The notes under the pieces: generated by a model
Seen by the model: only the letters and a program-made list of their open reading frames with translations
The model's database searches: none
Told to the model about the DNA's origin: nothing
Program-made: the position numbers and the translations under genes
Shown here: positions 14,936 through 21,110 of the stretch, piece by piece
How positions within the stretch are numbered: the stretch's first letter is position 1
How the letters are laid out: every line of letters starts with the position of its first letter
DNA from: CAZIHO01 sp964538875
GTDB lineage: Bacteria; Pseudomonadota; Gammaproteobacteria; Chromatiales; Chromatiaceae
NCBI GenBank assembly: GCA_964538875.1
Contig: CAZIHO010000061.1
Location: forward strand, 1-21,110
Length of the DNA: 21,110 nt
Direction of reading: 5' to 3'

Positions 14936-16279
14936 TCAATTGGTTAGCTTTCTGAGCAGGTTAGTATACTGATCGTCAATGTTGGGATCAGAAAGCCGTA
15001 ACTCAGTAATTTTTTTAGTCGCATGCATCACGGTTGTGTGATCCCGGCCGCCGAAGGCCTTGCCTATTTCCGGAAGACTATGGCTGGTTAAGTCCTTGGC
15101 GAGAGCCATGGCCATTTGCCGGGGCCTGGCCAAGGACCGGCTGCGATTCGCCGAAGTCAGGTCGGAAATCTGCAAGCTGAAAAATTCCGCTACCACCTTT
15201 TTGATGTTGTCCAGGGTGATCTGCTTGTCCTGGGCGACAAATAAATCCCTGAGCGCGTCCCGGGTGAAGTCTAGGCTGATCTGACTGCCGGTGAATTGGG
15301 AGTTGGCCTTCAAGCGGGCGAGGGCGCCTTCTAGTTCGCGGACGTTGGAGCGAATTCGCTTGCCGATGAAGAAGGCAACTTCCTGGGGCAAATCCATGCC
15401 CAGGGCGCAGGCCTTGCTTTGTAGGATCGCCACCCGGGTTTCAATGTCCGGGGGCTCGATGGCCACCGTGAGTCCCCAGCCAAAGCGGGATTTGAGCCGC
15501 TCCTCCAGGCCAGACACTTCCTTGGGAAAGCGGTCGCTGGACAACACGATTTGCTGTTGGGATTCAAACAGAATATTGAACGTATGGAAAAATTCTTCCT
15601 GGGTACGGTCTTTGCCGGCGAACAACTGGACGTCGTCGATCAGGAGGGCATTGACGGACCGATAGCGGCTCTTGAACTCGTCCATTTTGTTGTGGCGTAG
15701 CGCCGTCACCATGTCCTGGACGAAGCGGTTGGAGTCGATGTAGAGGACCCGGAAGCCGGGGTCCTTCCTGAGCAGCTCGTAGCCGAGGGCGTGCATCAGG
15801 TGGGTCTTTCCGAGCCCGGTGCCACCGTAGATGAACAGGGGGTTATAAACCTTGCCTGGGTTTAGGCTCACCTGGATGGAGGCGGCCTTGGCAATTTGGT
15901 TGGATTTGCCCTCAACGAATAGGTCAAAGGAATAGCGGGGGTTGATGTTGCCGTCGGCGAGCCGTTGTTCAAAGGTCTGGTCGGACCCTGGCGCGGTAAA
16001 ACCACGCTTGAATTCTGAAGAGGTCTTGGTCTTCGGGGCGGAGCGGGAGCCGATGGACAAGCTGATTTCCTGGCTATCGGAGCCACTCAGTTCCTGAAAA
16101 ATGCTAGTTAGACGGGCTAAATAGTTATCTTTCACCCAATTCATGACGAAGCGATTGGGAGCGAATAATCTGAGTCCTCCCTCACCCATCTCCGGCTGGA
16201 GCGGCATAATCCAGGTGGCTATCTGGTTATAAGGTAATTCTTCTTTTAATTTTTCAACGCAGCGATTCCAGATATCCAT
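14936..16279 (-). CDS. dnaA: Chromosomal replication initiator protein DnaA
   Basis: A 447-residue complete DnaA, the AAA+ ATPase that binds DnaA boxes and opens the origin. Domain I (about 1-75) begins MDIWNRCVEKL; a short variable domain II follows; domain III carries Walker A GGTGLGKT (152-159), Walker B LLIDD (212-216) and the NVRELEGAL motif; domain IV carries the box-recognition signature with DLTS, RSRSLARPRQ and GGRDHTT (410-416). The ATG at 16277-16279 is preceded by AAAGG about 7 bases upstream. dnaN lies downstream in the same direction. The 185-base region between dnaA and the DAHP synthase gene holds no DnaA box that I can see, so classical autoregulation at the dnaA promoter is not evident. 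rpmH is not upstream. Confidence 0.99.
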   Translation of the reverse strand: MDIWNRCVEKLKEELPYNQIATWIMPLQPEMGEGGLRLFAPNRFVMNWVKDNYLARLTSIFQELSGSDSQEISLSIGSRSAPKTKTSSEFKRGFTAPGSDQTFEQRLADGNINPRYSFDLFVEGKSNQIAKAASIQVSLNPGKVYNPLFIYGGTGLGKTHLMHALGYELLRKDPGFRVLYIDSNRFVQDMVTALRHNKMDEFKSRYRSVNALLIDDVQLFAGKDRTQEEFFHTFNILFESQQQIVLSSDRFPKEVSGLEERLKSRFGWGLTVAIEPPDIETRVAILQSKACALGMDLPQEVAFFIGKRIRSNVRELEGALARLKANSQFTGSQISLDFTRDALRDLFVAQDKQITLDNIKKVVAEFFSLQISDLTSANRSRSLARPRQMAMALAKDLTSHSLPEIGKAFGGRDHTTVMHATKKITELRLSDPNIDDQYTNLLRKLTN

Positions 16280-16464
16280 ATTGTTGCCTTTATTGCCCCA
16301 TAAGATGACTAGATATTTTTAGTCGACGGTTTGACGGCCCATTCTAGCGCCGCGACCAGGATGAACGGGACGTTGAAAACCAGGTGCCGCTAGGCGCTAG
16401 CCAGCAGTTGGCCGCCGTTTGGCTGGAGTTTGGCCCGGAATTCCCAGGCGGGGCGGCCGGATGC

Positions 16465-17796
16465 CTAAGGGCGTTGCTTACGTACGATTTCCATGGCCAT
16501 TTCTAGGGCCTGCTCGGCGTTGAGCCGGGGATCCACCTGGGTCCGGTAGGCCCGTTCCAGATCCGCCTCACACAGGCCCCTAGCGCCGCCCATGCATTCG
16601 GTCACGTCTTCGCCGGTCAATTCAAAATGGACGCCGCCGAGATGGCTGCCCAGTTCCCGGTGAATGTCGAACGCCTGATCCAGTTCCGCCAGGATGTTGT
16701 CGAAGCGGCGGGTCTTGTAGCCGTTGGGGGTGGTTTCGCCGTTGCCATGCATGGGATCCGCCACCCACACCGGGGAACGCCCGGACCGGCGCACCGCTTC
16801 CACCAGGGGCGGCAGCCGATCCTGGATCTGGCGTGCCCCAAAGCGGTGAATCAAAACCAGTTTGCCGGGTTCATCGGCGGGATTCAGGCGCTCCATGAGT
16901 TGGACTAGCAACTCGGGCGTCATCTGGTTGCCGATTTTGATCCCTACCGGGTTGCAAACGCCCCGGAAGAATTCCACATGGGCGCCGTCCAGGTCGCCGG
17001 TGCGCACGCCGATCCAGGGAAGATGGGTGGACAGATCGTACCAACCGGGGCGGTGGGGGACCTGGCGTGTCACCGCCTGTTCAAACAGCAAATGCAGGCC
17101 TTCATGACTGGTGAAGAATTGTACGCGGCTTAACTCGCTGCTGCGTCCGCAACCCAGCAGATCCATGAAGCGCAGGGATTCCTCTAGCGACCGCAACACG
17201 CCCCGGTATTCGCCGGCCCGATCGGAGTGGCCCACGAAATCCAGATTCCAGCGTTCCGGGTGATGCAGGTCCGCGAATCCGCAATCCGCCAGGGACCGGA
17301 TGAAATTAAGGGTCATGGCGGCGCGGCCGTAGCCGCGCAGCAGCCGCACCGGGTCCGGCAGGCGCGCCTCCGGGGTGAATTCCTGGCCGTTGATAAGGTC
17401 CCCCCGGTAGCTGGGCAGACTGACGCCGTCCAGGGTTTCCAGATCCGCCGAGCGGGGTTTGGCGTATTGGCCAGCGATCCGGCCGACCCGGATCACCCGC
17501 TTTTGCAGGCCCTGGACCAACACCAGGCTCATCTGCAACAGGATCTTAAGTTTGTCGGCGACCTGGTTGCCTTGACAGTCCGCAAAACTCTCCGCGCAGT
17601 CCCCGCCCTGCAACATGAAGGCTTCACCGCGCCCGGCGGCGGCCAGTTGCTGTTTGAGTTCCTCGATTTCCCAGGAAGTGACCAGCGGTGGTAACAGCGT
17701 TAACTGGCCAAGGATCTGGTTCAGGGCCACCGGGTCCGGATATTGGGCTTGTTGGGCGGCGGGCCGGTCCCGCCAAGAGTCAGGGCGCCAGGACAT
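16465..17796 (-). CDS. Class II 3-deoxy-7-phosphoheptulonate (DAHP) synthase
   Basis: A 443-residue protein catalysing the first shikimate-pathway step: phosphoenolpyruvate plus erythrose 4-phosphate to DAHP. It is the plant/Mycobacterium-type class II enzyme, not the E. coli AroFGH type. Seen are GGDCAESF with metal-binding C67, R106 and KPRS (113-116), FFTSHEG (227-233), WIGVRTG (261-267), NPVGIKIG (282-289) and DPMHGN (347-352). Length fits bacterial class II enzymes. The N-terminus is short, so added inhibitor-binding elements as in the mycobacterial enzyme are probably reduced. The start lies 13 bases after the iorB stop, so it is probably transcribed with iorA-iorB. No strong Shine-Dalgarno is visible, which suggests coupled translation. 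Confidence 0.95.
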   Translation of the reverse strand: MSWRPDSWRDRPAAQQAQYPDPVALNQILGQLTLLPPLVTSWEIEELKQQLAAAGRGEAFMLQGGDCAESFADCQGNQVADKLKILLQMSLVLVQGLQKRVIRVGRIAGQYAKPRSADLETLDGVSLPSYRGDLINGQEFTPEARLPDPVRLLRGYGRAAMTLNFIRSLADCGFADLHHPERWNLDFVGHSDRAGEYRGVLRSLEESLRFMDLLGCGRSSELSRVQFFTSHEGLHLLFEQAVTRQVPHRPGWYDLSTHLPWIGVRTGDLDGAHVEFFRGVCNPVGIKIGNQMTPELLVQLMERLNPADEPGKLVLIHRFGARQIQDRLPPLVEAVRRSGRSPVWVADPMHGNGETTPNGYKTRRFDNILAELDQAFDIHRELGSHLGGVHFELTGEDVTECMGGARGLCEADLERAYRTQVDPRLNAEQALEMAMEIVRKQRP

Positions 17797-17809
17797 TATG
17801 GACAGCGCT

Positions 17810-18415
17810 TCAGCTTGCGCTGGCCTGGGCCGCGCGGCCCGCCTCGAAGGCCCGTTGGTTGATTTCCACCAAGCCGGGTTTACGGGAGCGAAACCGTTCC
17901 AGGATCGCTTCCCTCAGGATGTCGGCGGAGAAGGGCAGATAATCGGCGATGGCGCCCAGCATGACCGTGTTGACCAGCTTAGGATTGCCTAACTCCCGGG
18001 CGATGGCGCCGGCGTCGAAGGCATGCACCTCTACGCCCAAGCGCTGCATCTCGCCCACCGGATCCTCCGGATAGGGAAACAGGCCCAGCGCCACCACCGG
18101 CGGCTCTTGACGGACCCGGTTGACCATGGCGACACCCCCCGCCCGCAACTGGGTGCACCAGCGTAGCGCCTCGGCGGGTTCAAATCCCACCAGGATATCC
18201 GCCTCCTGGGGCGGGATGGCCGGGGACAGCACCCGGGCGCCGAAGCGCACATGGGAGGTGACCACACCACCGCGCTGGGCCATGCCGGCCACTTCGGTTT
18301 TCTTCACGTCATAGCCCTGGGCTAGTGCGGTTTGGGACAGGATTTCCGCCGCAGTCATGACACCCTGGCCGCCGATGCCGGCCACCAGGATATTGGTGAT
18401 GCCTTCGCTGCTCAT
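17810..18415 (-). CDS. iorB: Indolepyruvate ferredoxin oxidoreductase, beta subunit
   Basis: A 201-residue gamma-type 2-oxoacid oxidoreductase subunit. It opens with NILVAGIGGQGVMTAAEIL, then has EVAGMAQRGGVV and VGFEPAEALR, all typical of IorB. With IorA it oxidatively decarboxylates aryl pyruvates (indolepyruvate, phenylpyruvate) to aryl-acetyl-CoA while reducing ferredoxin; some bacteria may run it in reverse. Its ATG overlaps the iorA stop by four bases (ATGA), as expected for subunits made in equal amounts. It is followed closely by the class II DAHP synthase gene, linking it to aromatic amino-acid metabolism. Length is normal for the family. Confidence 0.94.
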   Translation of the reverse strand: MSSEGITNILVAGIGGQGVMTAAEILSQTALAQGYDVKKTEVAGMAQRGGVVTSHVRFGARVLSPAIPPQEADILVGFEPAEALRWCTQLRAGGVAMVNRVRQEPPVVALGLFPYPEDPVGEMQRLGVEVHAFDAGAIARELGNPKLVNTVMLGAIADYLPFSADILREAILERFRSRKPGLVEINQRAFEAGRAAQASAS

Positions 18416-20292
18416 GAATGGCCCCCTAAACGGCTAAAGCTGCTCAACGGAAGGATGGCTTCCGGCCCGCAGGTTTCCAGGCAGAGTTCGCAGCCGGTGC
18501 AGACCGCGCTGTCGATGTCCACGAAGGCCAGTTCTTTGGTAGAACCATTGGGCTTGACCACCGTCTCCCGGCGGGAGACGCCGATGGCCGGGCAGCCCAC
18601 CGCCAGGCAGTTGGAACAGCCGGTGCATTTTTCCGTATCCACGTGGAACGGCGGCTTGGCGCCATAAAAGTCCACCAGTACGCAGGGCTGGTTGCTGATG
18701 ATGACCGAGGTATCGGCGACTTTGACCTCTTCCCGCAACAGCTTGAACAGGGTCGGCAGTTCGTAGGGATTGACTTCGTGGATGCGCTCCGGCTTGACGC
18801 CTAGGGCTTCCACCAACTTCGGGAAATTGACCCGGGGCGCCGGGTTACCGTGCAGATCCCGGCCGGTGCCCGGATTGTCCTGGCCGCCAGTCATGCCCAC
18901 CGCCCGGTTATCCAGAATCAGCACCGTGACATTGCCCCGGTTGTACACGATGTCCAACAGGCCCTGCATGCCCATGTGCATGAAAGTGGAATCGCCGATC
19001 ACCGCCAGCACCCGGGTGTCCTTATCCTCAGGGCCCCGGCCCTTGTCCAGGCCCAGCGCTACGCCCATGGACGCGCCCATGCAGATGCAGGTATCCAGGG
19101 CGTTCCAGGGATGACCGGCGCCTAGGGTGTAGCAGCCGATGTCGCCGGCGATGGCGGTGTTCTTGATCTTGGACAGACAGTAATAAATGCCCAGATGGGG
19201 GCAGGCCACGCACAGAGTCGGCGGGCGCGGAAATACTTTGACGGGCGGCAAAGCCGCCACCACCGGCTTGGGTGTCTCTTCCGGCAGGGGCGCCTCCCCC
19301 AACAGCTTACGAATGGACGGCCGCAACACATGGGGCGCCAACTCCCCGATGCGGGGCAGGATATCCTTGCCATGCACAGCAACGCCGGCCGCCTTGAGTT
19401 CGGTTTCCAGCAGTGGGTCCACTTCCTCGACTACCACCAGGTGTTCCACCTTGGCCGCCAGGTCCCGGATTTTTTCTACCGGCGGCGGGAAGCTCATGCC
19501 CAGCTTGATGACCGGCGCCTGGGGGAAGGATTCCAGCACGTGCAGGAAGGTGGGACCGGAAGTGACAAAGCCCACCCGGCGGTCGGTGCCCATCTCAATC
19601 CGGTTCAGGGGCGACTGTTCCGAATGGACCCGCAGCCGCTCCTCCCGCTCGAACATCAAGGGAATGCGCCGGCCTGCATGGGCGGGCGTCATCACCATGC
19701 GCGCCGGGTCTTTGCGGAACCGGCCCACCGGCCGTTCGATTCGCTCACCGGGACGGACCACGCCCTTCACATGGCAAATGCGGGTGGTGAGGCGCAGGAT
19801 CACCGGCGTGTCGAATTGCTCAGATAGCTCAAAGGCCAGCTTGGTGAACTGGTAGGCCTCCTGGGCATCCGCCGGTTCCAGGATCGGCACATGGGCAAAA
19901 CGGCCCCAATGCCGGGAATCCTGCTCATTCTGGGACGAGGACAGGCCCACGTCATCCGCCACCGCCACCACCAAGCCACCGCCGACGCCCACCAGGGTTT
20001 GGGTCATGAGCGCGTCGGAAGCCACGTTCAGGCCCACGTGCTTCATGGCGCAAATGGACCGGCTACCGGCCAGAGACGCGCCGATGGCCACTTCCAGAGC
20101 CACCTTTTCGTTCACCGACCATTCGCTATAGAGGTCTGGATACTGGGAGATATATTCCAGAATCTCCGTGGAGGGTGTTCCCGGATAGGCGGCCGCTACC
20201 CGGCAGCCCGCCTCCCAGGCCCCACGGGCCACGGCTTCGTTGCCGGACATGAACTTGCGCTCGGAAAGGGGCAGGGGGTTCACCGCATTCAA
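18412..20292 (-). CDS. iorA: Indolepyruvate ferredoxin oxidoreductase, alpha subunit
   Basis: A 626-residue thiamine-diphosphate enzyme subunit of usual length. The N-terminal pyrimidine-binding domain begins with LMSGNEA-like sequence (FMSGNEAVARGAWEAGC) and AYPGTPSTEI. The TPP/metal site is GDS (433-435) through D461-N462 and MTGGQDNPG. Two C-terminal [4Fe-4S] motifs are complete: C556, C559, C562, C567 and C598, C601, C604, C608. The start is the TTG at 20290-20292, because a strong GGAGG Shine-Dalgarno (20301-20305) lies 8 bases upstream; the next in-frame GTG is too far from that site. It heads the iorA-iorB-DAHP synthase operon and is divergent from the small secreted-protein gene. Paralogous 2-oxoacid oxidoreductases are possible, but domain layout favours IorA. 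Confidence 0.95.
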   Translation of the reverse strand: MNAVNPLPLSERKFMSGNEAVARGAWEAGCRVAAAYPGTPSTEILEYISQYPDLYSEWSVNEKVALEVAIGASLAGSRSICAMKHVGLNVASDALMTQTLVGVGGGLVVAVADDVGLSSSQNEQDSRHWGRFAHVPILEPADAQEAYQFTKLAFELSEQFDTPVILRLTTRICHVKGVVRPGERIERPVGRFRKDPARMVMTPAHAGRRIPLMFEREERLRVHSEQSPLNRIEMGTDRRVGFVTSGPTFLHVLESFPQAPVIKLGMSFPPPVEKIRDLAAKVEHLVVVEEVDPLLETELKAAGVAVHGKDILPRIGELAPHVLRPSIRKLLGEAPLPEETPKPVVAALPPVKVFPRPPTLCVACPHLGIYYCLSKIKNTAIAGDIGCYTLGAGHPWNALDTCICMGASMGVALGLDKGRGPEDKDTRVLAVIGDSTFMHMGMQGLLDIVYNRGNVTVLILDNRAVGMTGGQDNPGTGRDLHGNPAPRVNFPKLVEALGVKPERIHEVNPYELPTLFKLLREEVKVADTSVIISNQPCVLVDFYGAKPPFHVDTEKCTGCSNCLAVGCPAIGVSRRETVVKPNGSTKELAFVDIDSAVCTGCELCLETCGPEAILPLSSFSRLGGHS

Positions 20293-20300
20293 GATGCCTT

Positions 20301-20334
20301 CCTCCAGGGAAAGAAGAACGAAACCTCAATTATA
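20301..20334 (-). promoter_or_regulatory. Shine-Dalgarno and -10 element of iorA
   Basis: On the minus strand GGAGG (20301-20305) precedes the TTG start at 20292 by 8 bases and decides that start. A perfect TATAAT lies at 20329-20334. A matching -35 hexamer was not found at the usual distance, so the promoter may need an activator or may be a chance match. Confidence 0.5.
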
Positions 20335-20524
20335 AAGTAACCGGGTCCGCCGGAGCAGACGGCCCCTGGCCGCGATCTGGATTCAGCCAGCGTTCAAGAA
20401 GAGAAGGGTATAAAGGCAACCAAGAAAGTCGTGAAACAGCCATCCCGGGCTGGTTCACCTACCGGGACGGGAACCCAAGGCCGTTGGACACTCCCCTTCC
20501 CACCCAACTAGAGGAGCGTTAGCC

Positions 20525-20788
20525 ATGAAGAAGATACTCGCCATCGTCGCCCTGTTGAGTGCCAGTCTCGCCTTTACTCCCCTGGCGGAGGCCCGGGGCC
20601 GGGGCCCGGGTCCAGGTGGGCTGTTGGTCGCGGGTCTGGTGGGCCTGGCCATTGGGCATGCCCTGGCCGCACCAGCGCCCCGCGCCCACCGGCACCATGT
20701 GCACCGGGGACCCGTGGTCTATTCCCAGCGGCCGGTCCGCTACGTGGCGGTAACTCCATCCAAGCCGGAATATGTGTTTGGCCGCTAA
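20525..20788 (+). CDS. Small secreted Gly/His/Arg-rich protein
   Basis: An 87-residue protein of unknown function. MKK plus a hydrophobic stretch and AEA/RG form a Sec-type signal peptide with likely cleavage after residue 23. The mature part has a GRGPGPGG segment, a glycine-spaced hydrophobic stretch (LLVAGLVGLAIGHALA, about 33-48), a HRHHVHRG cluster and a Tyr/Arg-rich tail. Export to the periplasm or outer surface is likely; the His cluster might bind metal. GAGGAG (20511-20516) stands 8 bases before the ATG, an excellent ribosome-binding site. It is followed by a strong inverted repeat. It seems a stand-alone gene, divergent from iorA. Confidence 0.8.
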   Translation: MKKILAIVALLSASLAFTPLAEARGRGPGPGGLLVAGLVGLAIGHALAAPAPRAHRHHVHRGPVVYSQRPVRYVAVTPSKPEYVFGR

Positions 20789-20794
20789 TAGCCT

Positions 20795-20826
20795 GGGCAA
20801 CGCCGCCGGTTCAGCCGGCGTTGCCC
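20795..20826 (+). terminator. Inverted repeat after the small secreted-protein gene
   Basis: GGGCAACGCCG (20795-20805) and CGGCGTTGCCC (20816-20826) form an 11-base perfect stem with a 10-base loop, beginning 6 bases after the stop codon. No T-run follows, so termination would rely on stem strength; it may also protect the mRNA 3' end. Confidence 0.6.
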
Positions 20827-21110
20827 TGATTCCAACCCCTGTTCGCCGCCAAATCCGCAGACCTTCCTTCCAAGCCCCGGCTGCTTTTCCCGCAGAGCGC
20901 TAATCCAGGAACCTGGCAGGGTGGTCGAATCATCGGCTTTGGCGGCCTTTTTTCCATCCCCGGATTCCCTGGCCAGGCCATTGGTGGCCTGACAGGTTGT
21001 TGAACTTCCCCCGCCTGCAAACCCGCATAACACCGGGAGGCAGCCCCGCCTGAGTGGGAGATTCAGCAGGTAACCCAATGTAAACAATGATCAAATGGTA
21101 TGAAACCCGG
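20827..21110. other. Gene-free right end of the window
   Basis: No convincing gene was found. A minus-strand open frame of 100 codons crosses the terminator-like repeat, has unusual composition and no clear family resemblance, and is not accepted. A 7-base perfect stem CAGGCCA/TGGCCTG (20974-20991, 4-base loop) is present and may belong to a gene beyond the window. Confidence 0.45.

Noticed and set aside
12193..16401. The 10-mer AGGCGCTAGC occurs at 12193-12202 and 16392-16401.
   Set aside because: Only two copies, short and palindrome-rich; no sign of an attachment site or transposon end.
18174..18197. A T-arm-like GGGTTCAAATCCCACC inside iorB.
   Set aside because: It encodes the conserved VGFEPAE motif of IorB on the minus strand, and no other tRNA parts are present.
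20785..21087. Minus-strand open frame of 100 codons at the right end.
   Set aside because: It runs through a strong inverted repeat, has no family resemblance and no clear Shine-Dalgarno.

Overview
The window is a GC-rich chromosomal segment from a Gram-negative bacterium, most likely a gammaproteobacterium. This rests on the DnaA and DnaN sequences, an outer-membrane FadL-type barrel with signal peptide, and the general protein style. By-eye family resemblance does not allow a genus call. No rRNA, tRNA, CRISPR array, insertion sequence or phage gene was seen.

Left edge (1-1691): two convergent genes of unknown function, a soluble helical protein (48-740, +) and a four-helix membrane/coiled-coil protein (753-1370, -), then a gene-free stretch.

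Signalling block (1692-12133, all +): eight closely packed genes. In order they are a DASS/SLC13-type permease with an N-terminal cyclic-nucleotide-binding-like domain; a membrane-anchored ABC-substrate-binding-like protein with a RodZ-like C-terminal domain; a dCACHE-HAMP-SpoIIE phosphatase-HATPase protein; a STAS anti-anti-sigma-type protein; two tandem paralogous single-pass proteins with methionine-rich coiled coils; a class III nucleotide cyclase; and a metallo-beta-lactamase-fold hydrolase that overlaps the cyclase by 4 bases. Together they look like one circuit: periplasmic sensing, partner switching by phosphorylation, synthesis (and perhaps breakdown) of a cyclic nucleotide, and a transporter carrying a domain of the type that binds such nucleotides. 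A possible terminator-like stem after the STAS gene may divide the block into two transcription units. This is the most interesting part of the window.

Centre (12269-16279): a FadL-family outer-membrane protein (+), then dnaN and dnaA on the minus strand (order of transcription dnaA-dnaN). The 188-base dnaA-dnaN spacer has a strongly AT-rich stretch and two perfect DnaA boxes in opposite orientation, so it is a candidate replication origin. The usual neighbours rpmH, recF and gyrB are not here.

Right part (16465-20292, -): an operon iorA-iorB-class II DAHP synthase, joining a 2-oxoacid (indolepyruvate) ferredoxin oxidoreductase to the first enzyme of the shikimate pathway. Divergent from it is a small secreted Gly/His/Arg-rich protein (20525-20788, +), followed by a strong inverted repeat and about 280 bases without a convincing gene.
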